From: Planctomycetota bacterium
Lineage (GTDB): Bacteria; Planctomycetota; SZUA-567
Reading direction: 5' to 3'
Assembly (NCBI GenBank): GCA_020860865.1
Contig: JAJBTL010000360.1
Coordinates: forward strand, 4,175-18,269
Length of the DNA: 14,095 nt
The notes beneath the pieces are model-generated. The model was given only the letters and a program-made list of their open reading frames with translations, made no database searches and had not been told where the DNA came from. Positions 1-6,853 of the stretch are shown here, piece by piece (the first letter of the stretch is position 1; every line of letters begins with the position of its first letter). The translations under genes were made by a program, and so were the position numbers.

Positions 1-146
1 TCGTAGACCTCTTTCCGGTGCACCGACACATTTCGCGGCGCCGTGATGCCAATACGGACCGTGTCCCCCCGGACGTCGACGACGGTAATTTCCACCGAAT
101 CGCCAATCATTATTGTTTCGTCTTTTCGACGACTAAGCACCAGCAT
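1..146 (-). CDS. csrA: CsrA carbon storage regulator, 3' end cut by window edge
   Basis: CsrA is a small dimeric RNA-binding protein that binds GGA motifs in mRNA leaders and blocks or alters translation. The 48 complete codons visible on the minus strand begin MLVLSRRKDETIMIGD and continue through the RIGI-AP-V-VHRKEVY block, which covers the conserved beta-strand core and most of the RNA-binding surface. The C-terminal part, usually another 10-25 residues, lies outside the window. The ATG at 146-144 follows a strong Shine-Dalgarno run (GAGGAGGAG, about 154-162 on the minus strand). It overlaps the end of fliW by 14 bp in another frame, so the two are almost certainly co-transcribed and translationally coupled. 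fliW-csrA adjacency is a known arrangement in flagellated bacteria, where FliW sequesters CsrA. The identification rests on direct motif recognition. Confidence 0.96.
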   Translation of the reverse strand, partial: MLVLSRRKDETIMIGDSVEITVVDVRGDTVRIGITAPRNVSVHRKEVY

Positions 147-693
147 TGGCCTTCTCCTCCTCACCGTTGCCGGATGCGGGTCCGGTCGTTTCCGCTGCGG
201 GTCCCTCGTTCATGCGGCGGAGCGGTTGCCCGCTCTCGGACGGGTCGGCCGGCGTCTCATCGGCGTTCGGGTCCTTGAACAACCGGTGACGGGTGCTGTA
301 CTGCGGATTGACAATCACCATCTGCATGCCAAGACGCGTTTCCGTGTTCATGACAAGCGGGCCGAAAAGGTTCGCCGTCGCGTCCATCGGGTCCTGGGGA
401 ATAACGAGGATAAGGCAGACGACCGCGTCCTCGGCCCGTTCGAGCTTGAGGATCTGCCGCTCCTTCTCGCCGATGAGTATCTGGTAGTTGGAGACGATGG
501 CGCTCGCCTCGCAGATGACGAAAGCGAGGTCCGGCCGGTCCACCGACTGGAGCCATTTGAAAAGCCCGTCGTCGGAGCACTCGAACATCACGTAGCCGGT
601 GCAGTCCCTGAACCCGATCACTCCCTCCGGGAAGGTGATGAGGGCTTCATCAGGCACTTCCTTTTCCCCAAAACGGCTGGTCTTGACAATCAT
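133..693 (-). CDS. fliW: FliW flagellar assembly factor / CsrA antagonist
   Basis: FliW binds CsrA allosterically and relieves repression of flagellin translation; it also binds flagellin. The 186-residue product has the family core at about residues 1-141: the GVIGFRDCTGYVMFE segment (24-38), the LQS-DRPDLAF block (48-58) and the NLFGPLVMNTETRLGMQMVI segment (108-127), followed by YSTRHRLF. FliW proteins are usually about 130-160 residues. This one carries an extra 45-residue Glu/Gly/Ala/Pro-rich tail (142-186) that looks disordered. The ATG at 693-691 has an AGGAGA ribosome-binding site about 8 nt upstream. The stop overlaps the start of csrA, and the csrA ribosome-binding site lies inside the three-Glu run of the tail. 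No flagellin gene is visible in the window. The gene is transcribed divergently from the MBL-fold gene. Confidence 0.94.
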   Translation of the reverse strand: MIVKTSRFGEKEVPDEALITFPEGVIGFRDCTGYVMFECSDDGLFKWLQSVDRPDLAFVICEASAIVSNYQILIGEKERQILKLERAEDAVVCLILVIPQDPMDATANLFGPLVMNTETRLGMQMVIVNPQYSTRHRLFKDPNADETPADPSESGQPLRRMNEGPAAETTGPASGNGEEEKANAGA

Positions 694-720
694 TAGGAAT
701 TCTCCTGTTTGCCCGGCGGG

Positions 721-744
721 CGACGGATCCGCGTCGCCGCGACG
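721..744. other. Alternative short stem-loops in the fliW 5' region
   Basis: CGTCG at 732-736 can pair either with CGACG at 721-725 (loop 6) or with CGACG at 740-744 (loop 3). These are mutually exclusive hairpins about 30-50 nt upstream of the fliW start. The stems are only 5 bp and GC-rich, so chance in GC-rich DNA is a real possibility. Nothing else is recognisable between 745 and 858. Confidence 0.25.
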
Positions 745-858
745 AACATGACACCGAGGTGGCTTGCCGATGCGTCTTTACCGCTACCGGAGACGCCGAC
801 ACCGGCGTTCAGGCACAAACGAAACGCATCGGGAAACCGCTTGTCGTACAAAATGGAT

Positions 859-892
859 CATACACACTTTTATCGGTTACATACACGCTTTT
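859..892. repeat. 13-bp direct repeat with 21-bp period, possible activator site
   Basis: CATACACACTTTT (859-871) and CATACACGCTTTT (880-892) match at 12 of 13 positions and start 21 bp apart, two helical turns, so both lie on the same DNA face. They sit between fliW and the MBL-fold gene, 19 bp upstream of the -35 box of the plus-strand promoter at 911-939. Position and phasing fit a dimeric regulator acting on either divergent unit. The binding protein is unknown. Confidence 0.4.
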
Positions 893-910
893 CTGGAATG
901 AAAAATGCGA

Positions 911-939
911 TTGATCTGATATTATCTTACGGATATTAT
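911..939 (+). promoter_or_regulatory. Sigma70-type promoter for the MBL-fold/dprA unit
   Basis: The -35 box TTGATC (911-916) and the -10 box TATTAT (934-939) are separated by exactly 17 bp. The predicted transcription start is near 946, leaving a leader of about 28 nt before the ATG at 974. The region is markedly AT-rich against its surroundings. Five of six bases match consensus in the -10 box and four of six in the -35. Confidence 0.65.
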
Positions 940-973
940 ATTTCCGCCGAAAATAACCACACGGAGCGCGCTC

Positions 974-1666
974 ATGGCTGCACTGACAATAACGTCAACC
1001 GGAAACGCCGGCGTCTATATCGAATCGTCCGCCGGGAACGTCTATATCGATTCGTTTTTCCATCCCGTGCCCGATGTCGGCGGCCGCCCGGTCCTCACCG
1101 GCGCCGAGGCGAAACCGGCCGATCTCATTCTCGTCACCCATAACCATTACGACCACCTCCATCCGGAAGAGACCCGGGACGCCGCCCACAAGACCGGCGC
1201 GCCCGTCGCCGGACCGGAACGCGTCGCCAAAGTCATGCGTAAGCACCTGCCGCCCGAGCGCATTATCACGCTCGAGCCGGACGAACGGCGTCAGCCTCCG
1301 GCGGTTCATACCATTACTATCAAAAATATCCATATAACCTCCTTCCGAACCTACCACGGCCAGGGCCATAACAGTTACCTCCTCGAGATGGACGGCGTCC
1401 GCATCTTCCACGACGCGGACAACGAACACACCGAACCCTACGACCTGGACGCCCTCGGCCGCATCGACGTCCTTCTTCTCTGCCCGTGGGCCGAGTCCGG
1501 AGCCGGCCAGTTCGTCGACCGCCTGAAGCCCGCCAGGTGGCTCCTTATCCACATGACCGACGCGGAAATCGATCAACACCGGGCCGGCGCCTTCCTTCCC
1601 GCCCTCCTCAGTCCCGTTCCGGATGGCGTCGTCGCCCTCCGTGGCGGCGAGAGCCTGGAGATCTGA
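974..1666 (+). CDS. MBL-fold metallo-hydrolase, UlaG-like
   Basis: The product is a 230-residue cytoplasmic protein of the metallo-beta-lactamase fold, with no signal peptide. The metal-binding signature THNHYDH is at residues 55-61 (His56, His58, Asp60, His61). Further ligand candidates are His132 in HGQGHNSYLLE, Asp148 in IFHDAD and His193 in LIHMT. This compact single-domain layout resembles the UlaG/YtkL group of L-ascorbate-6-phosphate lactonase-like hydrolases, but the group covers many unassigned activities, so the substrate is not predicted. The ATG at 974 has a GGAG ribosome-binding site (963-966) with proper spacing. The stop codon abuts the dprA start with no gap, so the two are co-translated. 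No sugar phosphotransferase genes accompany it, so an ascorbate role has no contextual support. Confidence 0.85.
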   Translation: MAALTITSTGNAGVYIESSAGNVYIDSFFHPVPDVGGRPVLTGAEAKPADLILVTHNHYDHLHPEETRDAAHKTGAPVAGPERVAKVMRKHLPPERIITLEPDERRQPPAVHTITIKNIHITSFRTYHGQGHNSYLLEMDGVRIFHDADNEHTEPYDLDALGRIDVLLLCPWAESGAGQFVDRLKPARWLLIHMTDAEIDQHRAGAFLPALLSPVPDGVVALRGGESLEI

Positions 1667-3013
1667 ATGGCGGAGTTGACGGAAAACCTTATTCGCCTCC
1701 GTTCCGTCAACGGAGTCGGGAATACATTGATTTGGCGGCTTCTTCGCCGATTCGGCGATTCGGAACGCGTCCTCCACGCGCCGGTCGCGGAACTCAGGCA
1801 GGTCAAGGGCATTACCCAATCCCTGGCCGAAGCCATTGTCCGCGCCGCCTCTTTTGACCCGCGCCCGGAAATGGAACGCGCCGTCGAGGTCGATGCCGAC
1901 ATCATCCCCTACGACGACCCGGTCTACCCGAAGGCGCTCCTCTATTCCTACGAGCCGCCGGTCCTTCTTTACGTGAAAGGCACCCTGGTCCGGAACGACA
2001 ACATCGCCGTCGGCATCGTTGGCACCCGGGAAGCCAGCCCCTACGGCCGCGACAACGCCCTCGAAATCGGCGCCGCCCTGGCCCGGAGCGGCTTCACCGT
2101 CGTCAGCGGCCTCGCCCTCGGCGTCGACACCTTTGCCCACATCGGCGCCATGAACGGCGGCGGCAGAACCATCGGCGTCCTCGGCTGCGGCTTCGACCAT
2201 ATGTATCCGGAACAAAACCGCGACCTCGCCCTCGAGATGTCCCAGAACGGCGCCGTCATCACGGAATACGCCATGGCGACGCGGCCGTCCCGGGAGACGT
2301 TCCCGATGCGGAACCGGATCATCGCCGGCATGTCCTACGGCCTTCTCGTTATCGAAGCGCCGCTCCGGAGCGGTTCCCTCATCACCGCCAGGCTGGCGAA
2401 CGAATACGGCCGCACCGTCTTCGCCATTCCCGGCCGGGTCGACGACATCCGCTCCGAAGGCTGTAACAAGCTTATCCGCGACGGCGCCGTCATGGTGACG
2501 TCGGTGGAGGATATCTTCCGCGAACTCAATCCGTCCCTCCCGGAAGAAATGTACATGAAGGAACGTCCGCCCCGGACCACAAAAGCCAAGCCGAAACCGC
2601 CGGCGACCGAAAAGCCCGGCCGCCGCCCGCGCCTTCGGGAACGGGCGATCCCGGACAACCCGCCGCGACGGCCGAGCGATTCCCTCTTCGACCGCGACCC
2701 GGAAGACATCAAGGATACGCTCGACTGGGTGATGGACCGGAACCTCCTCGCTGAACCGAACGACGCCGAATACGGCGACCCGTCATCCGGCCGGGAAGCG
2801 CCACGTGAGGCGCCACAGGAAAAACCCCGGCCGGCGCTGGACGCATCCGAAAACGCCGTCCTCCGCGTCCTCTCCCGCCAGTGGCGGGCGATTGACGACA
2901 TCATCGCCGAATGCGGGCTGGACAGCGGCAAAACAACCGCCTGCCTCGCCATGCTCCGGTTGAAGCGGCTGGTCGAACAGGGCCCGGGCCAATCGTACCG
3001 GTTGCGGTCGTGA
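1667..3013 (+). CDS. dprA: DNA processing protein DprA (Smf)
   Basis: DprA binds incoming single-stranded DNA during natural transformation and loads RecA on it. The gene is also widespread in bacteria not known to be competent. In this 448-residue product, an N-terminal helix-hairpin-helix-like segment occupies about 8-60. The Rossmann-like DprA core spans about 80-285, with GIVGTREASPYG (116-127), SGLALGVDTFAH (147-158), FPMRNRIIAG (212-221) and SGSLITA (235-241). A charged, Pro/Arg-rich linker covers about 295-390. A C-terminal winged-helix domain (about 391-448) completes the three-domain form. The family runs about 290-400 residues, so the extra length lies in the linker. The ATG directly follows the stop of the MBL-fold gene, implying translational coupling. 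purM starts 68 bp downstream with its own ribosome-binding site. No other competence gene is visible. Confidence 0.96.
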   Translation: MAELTENLIRLRSVNGVGNTLIWRLLRRFGDSERVLHAPVAELRQVKGITQSLAEAIVRAASFDPRPEMERAVEVDADIIPYDDPVYPKALLYSYEPPVLLYVKGTLVRNDNIAVGIVGTREASPYGRDNALEIGAALARSGFTVVSGLALGVDTFAHIGAMNGGGRTIGVLGCGFDHMYPEQNRDLALEMSQNGAVITEYAMATRPSRETFPMRNRIIAGMSYGLLVIEAPLRSGSLITARLANEYGRTVFAIPGRVDDIRSEGCNKLIRDGAVMVTSVEDIFRELNPSLPEEMYMKERPPRTTKAKPKPPATEKPGRRPRLRERAIPDNPPRRPSDSLFDRDPEDIKDTLDWVMDRNLLAEPNDAEYGDPSSGREAPREAPQEKPRPALDASENAVLRVLSRQWRAIDDIIAECGLDSGKTTACLAMLRLKRLVEQGPGQSYRLRS

Positions 3014-3081
3014 CGGTCTTCCTGTAATACATACGTCATACCGTAACGCTATGCGCTTTTCCTTTTACCCACGGAGCACCC

Positions 3082-4149
3082 ATGGCCAAGAAGAACCTCA
3101 CCTACAAGGACGCCGGCGTCGACATCGACGCGACGAACGAGCTGGTCGGCGGCTACCTGAAAATGATCCGCTCGACCTACAATCCGGGCGTTATCAAAAA
3201 CGACAACGGCTTCGGCGGCCTTTTCCGCCTCCAGGGCGCGCCCGGCCTGTTCGCCCGGCGCTGGCGCGATCCGGTCATGGTTTCGGGGACGGACGGCGTC
3301 GGCACGAAATTAAAAATCGCCTTCATGATGGACAAGCACGACACCGTCGGCATCGACCTCGTCGCCATGTCCGTCAATGACATCCTTGTCCAGGGTGCCG
3401 AACCGATGTTTTTCCTCGACTACATCGGCATCGCCAAGGCGGATAAGCGCGTCCTCCTCGACCTCGTGAAGGGCGTCGTCGACGGCTGCAAACAGGCCAA
3501 CTGCGCCCTCCTCGGCGGCGAGACGGCCGAACTCCCCGGCCTCTACGTCAAAGGCGAATACGACCTGGCCGGCTTCGCCGTCGGCGTTGTCGAACGGAAA
3601 CGCCTCATCGACGGCTCCCAGGTCGAACCCGGCGACATCATCCTCGGCCTCCCGTCGTCCGGCCTCCATTCGAACGGCTTTTCCCTGGCCCGGAAAGCCC
3701 TCCTCGAAGCCGGCGGCTACAAGCTCGGCCGGAAGATCCCCGATCTCGGCTGCACCCTCGGGGAAGAACTGCTCCGGCCGACGCGGATTTATGTCAAGCC
3801 CGTCCTCGCCGCCTTCATGTCGTACAAGGTCAAGCGGCCCATCCGCGCCCTCGCCCACATAACGGGCGGCGGCCTCCTGGAAAATGTCCCGCGCATCCTG
3901 CCGACCGGCTGCGACGCCGTGTTCAACCTCGATTCGTGGGAAGTGCCGCCGATTTTCCGTCTTATCCAGAAGGCCGGCGGTATCGCGGACGAGGAGATGT
4001 TCCGCGTCTTCAACATGGGTATCGGCATGGTGATGGTGGTGACGCCGTCGTCCGTGGAGACAGTCATGGCGAAGCTGAAAAAAGCCGGCTGCAAGGCAAA
4101 CGTCGTCGGCCGCATTGCTCCGGGCAAGCGGAATGTTCAGTTGGTATGA
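3082..4149 (+). CDS. purM: Phosphoribosylformylglycinamidine cyclo-ligase (AIR synthetase)
   Basis: PurM catalyses ATP-dependent closure of formylglycinamidine ribonucleotide to aminoimidazole ribonucleotide, the fifth step of de novo purine synthesis, in the cytosol. The 355-residue length is normal. Diagnostic segments are FGGLF (44-48), SGTDGVGTKL (68-77), NDILVQGAEPMFFLDY (99-114), GGETAELPG (145-153), SGLHSNGFSLAR (193-204), ITGGGLLENVPR (260-271) and FNMGIGM (310-316). These form the ATP/substrate-binding surfaces of the PurM/ThiL-type fold, and none is missing. The ATG at 3082 has a GGAG site (3073-3076). It is last in the plus-strand run after dprA, ends 15 bp before a strong terminator and stands apart from other pur genes, so its promoter may lie in the 68-bp gap or upstream of the MBL-fold gene. 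Confidence 0.97.
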   Translation: MAKKNLTYKDAGVDIDATNELVGGYLKMIRSTYNPGVIKNDNGFGGLFRLQGAPGLFARRWRDPVMVSGTDGVGTKLKIAFMMDKHDTVGIDLVAMSVNDILVQGAEPMFFLDYIGIAKADKRVLLDLVKGVVDGCKQANCALLGGETAELPGLYVKGEYDLAGFAVGVVERKRLIDGSQVEPGDIILGLPSSGLHSNGFSLARKALLEAGGYKLGRKIPDLGCTLGEELLRPTRIYVKPVLAAFMSYKVKRPIRALAHITGGGLLENVPRILPTGCDAVFNLDSWEVPPIFRLIQKAGGIADEEMFRVFNMGIGMVMVVTPSSVETVMAKLKKAGCKANVVGRIAPGKRNVQLV

Positions 4150-4164
4150 ATATTGCGACAACCT

Positions 4165-4202
4165 AAAAAAAGCCCGTCCGGACCACTTCCGGCGGGCTTT
4201 TT
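4165..4202. terminator. Bidirectional intrinsic terminator between purM and the GntR gene
   Basis: An A7 run (4165-4171) leads into an 11-bp GC-rich stem. The left arm, AGCCCG-CCGGA, has one bulged T. The right arm is TCCGG-CGGGCT (about 4188-4198). The loop is short and a T5 tract (4198-4202) follows. U-tracts can form on both strands, so it can end purM transcripts (+) and GntR-gene transcripts (-). Confidence 0.88.
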
Positions 4203-4214
4203 AAATGCGTGAAA

Positions 4215-4236
4215 GCGCCTGGCGCTGTCCAGGCGC
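4215..4236. other. Second stem-loop downstream of the GntR gene
   Basis: A perfect 8-bp inverted repeat, GCGCCTGG (4215-4222) and CCAGGCGC (4229-4236), encloses a 6-nt loop. It lies 21 bp beyond the GntR gene stop on the minus strand and just before the bidirectional terminator. It lacks its own T-tract, so it may protect the 3' end or help termination. Confidence 0.5.
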
Positions 4237-4256
4237 GGGAATCGTGAACCGCGGCG

Positions 4257-4967
4257 TTATGGCCGTTTGCCGTCGGCGGCGACCAGAACCGCCAGCGAAT
4301 GCTGGTTGATGCGTTCCATCTCGCGCATCGCCCGTTCGCCGTCACCACGGGCGATGGCGCGCGCCACCCGCATGTGGTGCGGTACCGTCTCCAGCCACAC
4401 GCTTCTGTCGTAATCCAGGTAGCCCCAATATTCACCAAGCACCTCGAGGCGCACCTTGTCGATTATGAGGGTGATGGCCCGGTTGCCGGCAATTTCCAGA
4501 AGTGTCATATGAAAACGATGGTCGACCTCGTCCCGGTATTCGCCCTGTTTGGCTAACTTCTCCATCGTCCGGGCGCATTCCAGGAGCGCCTCCTTCTCCT
4601 CGGCGCTCGCCCCGGCGGCGACTTTCCGGACAGCGTCGCTTTCGAGGACGCTTTTCAGCTCATGGAGTTCGCGGAAGTTGCTTTTCACCAGCTCGACGAG
4701 AATCGAGCCGTCGCCGTCCGGCTTTTCCCGGACAAACACGCCCCTTCCGATACGCACCTCCACCGCGCCCTGGTTTTCCAGCACGCGAAGCGCTTCCCGG
4801 ACCGAGTTCCGGCTGGTCTGGAACATCTCCGCCATGTCCCGTTCGGAAGGCAGCTTTTCACCGGCCATGATCCCGTTGTCGCGCACATACGCGTTTATGG
4901 CATCGGCTATTTTCGTGTGCAAGAGCTCCTTCGACACCGGGCCGAAGCGAACGACGTTGTTTTCCAT
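4257..4967 (-). CDS. GntR-family (FadR subfamily, FCD domain) transcriptional regulator
   Basis: The 236-residue product has an N-terminal winged helix-turn-helix at about 11-80, containing the GntR hallmark LPSERDMAEMFQTSRNSVREAL (split at 39-50 and 51-60) and the wing IGRGVFV (73-79). The C-terminal FCD ligand domain covers about 95-228. Its usual metal/ligand residues are probably Asp149 and His153 (in DHRFH), His198 (HMRVARAI-RGD) and His223 (NQHS). FadR-type regulators sense small carboxylic acids or acyl-CoA and usually repress nearby genes. The ATG at 4967-4965 has an AAGGAAG site; upstream in-frame starts lack one. It is the last of three co-directional genes, after nhaC and the PLP enzyme. 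A 19-bp palindrome at 5019-5037 is a natural autoregulatory site. The ligand cannot be predicted. Confidence 0.92.
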   Translation of the reverse strand: MENNVVRFGPVSKELLHTKIADAINAYVRDNGIMAGEKLPSERDMAEMFQTSRNSVREALRVLENQGAVEVRIGRGVFVREKPDGDGSILVELVKSNFRELHELKSVLESDAVRKVAAGASAEEKEALLECARTMEKLAKQGEYRDEVDHRFHMTLLEIAGNRAITLIIDKVRLEVLGEYWGYLDYDRSVWLETVPHHMRVARAIARGDGERAMREMERINQHSLAVLVAADGKRP

Positions 4968-5018
4968 GGCTTCCTTTTCCAGGTGGCCGCCTCGCGGCAT
5001 GGCAGTATTTGTAATCAC

Positions 5019-5037
5019 GAAAACAGTACCTGTTTTC
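5019..5037. promoter_or_regulatory. 19-bp palindromic operator candidate upstream of the GntR gene
   Basis: GAAAACAGTACCTGTTTTC is a perfect 8-bp inverted repeat around a 3-bp centre, 52 bp upstream of the GntR start. Its outer edge overlaps a TTGAAA hexamer (5039-5034 on the minus strand) that could be a -35 box, though the matching -10 is poor. The length and symmetry suit a dimeric repressor, most simply the adjacent GntR protein acting on itself. Confidence 0.6.
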
Positions 5038-5067
5038 AACACCATAGCCAAGAAAGGCCGAAACGGG

Positions 5068-5099
5068 ATGGAGCCGTCCCCCACGGCGGACGGCTCCAT
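5068..5099. other. Very stable 12-bp stem-loop in the GntR-gene upstream region
   Basis: ATGGAGCCGTCC (5068-5079) and GGACGGCTCCAT (5088-5099) pair perfectly around an 8-nt loop. The plus strand has a short T4 run just after it (5099-5102). The minus strand, the direction in which genes on both sides run, has no U-tract. It may mark the 3' end of nhaC transcripts or lie in the GntR leader. Its role is undecided. Confidence 0.55.
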
Positions 5100-5161
5100 T
5101 TTCACAGGTACGTGCGGCGCGGCTGTGGCGCTTCCGTTCTCAGAGCCTGTTATTAAAATGC

Positions 5162-5271
5162 GTCTCGTCGCGCCATACTTCGTCAAAATCGGCTCTCGGC
5201 ATGTTATTTGACCCTGACCGCCGGTCAAAAAACAAGCCTGCCGCCTCTTTTTCCTCATCTGACACGACGAT
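5162..5271 (+). repeat. Diverged intergenic repeat, copy A
   Basis: This ~110-bp stretch matches 6854-6961 in the same orientation. Shared blocks, in order, are GTCTCG, ATACTTCGTCAAA (5175-5187), CTCTCGGC, CAAAAAA-AAGCC-GCCG, TTTTTCCTC-TCT and ACGACGAT. Weaker similarity continues to about 5294. It lies between nhaC and the GntR gene. An unequal-length indel between copies argues against a coding origin. An internal TTTGACC/GGTCAAA inverted repeat (5207-5229) is not conserved in copy B. Confidence 0.7.
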
Positions 5272-5326
5272 ACACAATTTAATAACACGCTCTCAGGCCC
5301 AACGCCTCTCCGGCCTCGCGGAGCTC

Positions 5327-6787
5327 TTAGTATTCCTCGTCCCCTTCCTCCCCGTCCCGAATTCTGGCGATGCCGACGTTAAGGTAGCCCCACAGCAGCC
5401 CGAAAATGACGCCTGTGTAACAGAGGCAGGCCCAGGGCAGGTACGAGAAAGTCGGCACGCCAAGAGTGGCGGTCATGAAAACGCCGGCCAGGGTCCAGGG
5501 GACGATGGGCTCGACCACGGTGATGGCGTCCTCCATGGTGCGGGAAAGGTTCTTCGGCTGGAGGCCGCGCTTCAGGTAGTCTTTCTTGAACATGTCGCCG
5601 ATAAGGAAATACGAGACAGAGGCGTTCCCGGTGGCGACGATGGAGACTATGCCGGAAATCATGGTCATGCGGATGAGTTGTCCGGTGCGCTGAATATTAC
5701 TCGTCAGGCGGGGCATGATGACGTCGAGGGATCGGGTCACCGAGAGCGCGCCGACAAAGGAGAACGAGCAGACCGTTATCATGAATGTGCTCATCATCGA
5801 ATTCATGCCGCCACGCTGAAGCAGCCGCGTAATATCCGGGATAAGCGCGTCGACGGCCACGCCCTTTCCCGCCGCCATTTCCATGGTGAAGCCGGTGATG
5901 GCGCTGTCCGCGCAGTCGATGATGCCGAAGCCCTGGAAAGCGAGGGCGTTCAGGACAGCGGCGAAGGCGGATATGAACATGACGGGAATTGTCGGCTTTT
6001 TCGTCACCGACCCGTAGATGACGATGGCGGGCGGCACGAGGAGCAGGAGGCCATACGGCATGTGAAGGGTGAAAATCGCGTCCAGTCCGGCCAGCGTTTC
6101 CTGGACGCTGCCGATGGTCACGCCGCCCGAGGCGGAGAACGACATGCCGGCGAGGGTATAGACAACGCAACAGATGACAAACCCGGGCACCGTCGTGTAC
6201 AGCATATGGCCGATATGCTTGTAGAGGTTCGTGCCGGCGGCGATGGCGGCGAGATTGGTACTGTCGGACAGGGGCGACATCTTGTCCCCGAAATAGGCGC
6301 CGGAAACGACCGCGCCGGCGACGGCCGGGAGCGGCGCTCCCATACTGACGGCGACGCCCATCATGGCGGCGCCCACCGTGCCGGCCGATCCCCAGGAAGT
6401 CCCGGTGCTGACGGAAATGGCCACGGTGACGAGAAACGCGGTCAGGACGATATACTGCGGGCTGATAATTTCCAGTCCCAGATAAACCATGTAGGGAATG
6501 GTGCCGCCTACCATCCAGCAGCCTATGAGCACGCCGACGGCGAAGAGGATGAAAATAGCCGGGAGCGCCCGGCCCATGCGTTCGGAAATGGATCTGAGAA
6601 TTTCCTCCCAGGTGTGGCCAAGGGCGAGGGCGACGACGGTGGCGAACGTCGCCGACACCAGGAGCAGCGATTCAATTCGTAAACCGAACCCGACAATGCC
6701 TCCGACCAGGACCACAATCATGAACACAGGAGCGAGAAGGGCTATCCGCAGGCTGGGCAGAGGATGGGACTTTTCCTTGATTTCCAT
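5327..6787 (-). CDS. nhaC: NhaC-family Na+/H+ antiporter
   Basis: The 486-residue protein is very hydrophobic and has roughly a dozen predictable membrane segments (first ones at about 13-34, 40-57, 76-95 and 110-128), so it sits in the inner membrane. The conserved SGAYFGDKMSPLSDSTNLA signature of NhaC/arginine-ornithine-type exchangers spans 162-180. The STGTSWGSAGTVGAA helix (127-141) and a mirrored C-terminal half with ATGNASVSYFLIGDMF are also present. NhaC proteins exchange Na+ (sometimes malate/lactate or amino acids) for protons. Length is normal. The ATG at 6787-6785 follows a GAGGGG ribosome-binding site. The leader holds a stem-loop with a T-run, and the gene is flanked by the two copies of the intergenic repeat. 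Whether the substrate is Na+ or an organic ion cannot be told from sequence alone. Confidence 0.9.
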   Translation of the reverse strand: MEIKEKSHPLPSLRIALLAPVFMIVVLVGGIVGFGLRIESLLLVSATFATVVALALGHTWEEILRSISERMGRALPAIFILFAVGVLIGCWMVGGTIPYMVYLGLEIISPQYIVLTAFLVTVAISVSTGTSWGSAGTVGAAMMGVAVSMGAPLPAVAGAVVSGAYFGDKMSPLSDSTNLAAIAAGTNLYKHIGHMLYTTVPGFVICCVVYTLAGMSFSASGGVTIGSVQETLAGLDAIFTLHMPYGLLLLVPPAIVIYGSVTKKPTIPVMFISAFAAVLNALAFQGFGIIDCADSAITGFTMEMAAGKGVAVDALIPDITRLLQRGGMNSMMSTFMITVCSFSFVGALSVTRSLDVIMPRLTSNIQRTGQLIRMTMISGIVSIVATGNASVSYFLIGDMFKKDYLKRGLQPKNLSRTMEDAITVVEPIVPWTLAGVFMTATLGVPTFSYLPWACLCYTGVIFGLLWGYLNVGIARIRDGEEGDEEY

Positions 6788-6800
6788 GGTTTATTCCCCT

Positions 6801-6844
6801 CGAAAAAACGGCAGGAACGACTCGATATCTGTTCGAAGTCGTTC
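6801..6844 (-). promoter_or_regulatory. Stem-loop plus T6 in the nhaC leader, possible attenuator or operator
   Basis: GAACGACT (6815-6822) and AGTCGTTC (6837-6844) form a perfect 8-bp inverted repeat. CGA/TCG extends it inside, with one bulged base. Read on the minus strand, the stem is followed 6 nt later by TTTTTT (6808-6803) and then by the GAGGGG ribosome-binding site. This could be an attenuator-like hairpin or a protein-binding palindrome. The 6-nt gap before the T-run makes it a weak terminator. Confidence 0.45.
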
Positions 6845-6853
6845 TATAACCTT

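Noticed and set aside
43..696. 217-residue open frame on the plus strand opposite fliW
   Set aside because: It is a shadow of fliW/csrA; GC-rich codon bias keeps the opposite frame open, and the FliW motifs are on the minus strand.
870..877. Sigma28-type -10 box (ACCGATAA on the minus strand) for fliW
   Set aside because: It matches seven of eight bases of GCCGATAA, but no TAAA-type -35 lies 15-16 nt upstream, so a flagellar promoter is not supported.
995..2215. 406-residue open frame on the minus strand
   Set aside because: It is antisense to the MBL-fold and dprA genes, with Asp/Gly/Ala-rich composition typical of shadow frames and no start site support.
3310..4161. 283-residue open frame on the minus strand
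   Set aside because: It is antisense to purM; the composition is that of a shadow frame.
4968..5288. N-terminal extension of the GntR regulator up to 5288
   Set aside because: The extension would cover the palindrome, the hairpin and repeat copy A, lacks family similarity, and the ATG at 4967 has the good ribosome-binding site.
5201..6682. 493-residue open frame on the plus strand
   Set aside because: It is antisense to nhaC, highly charged with His/Gly/Asp runs and matches no known family.
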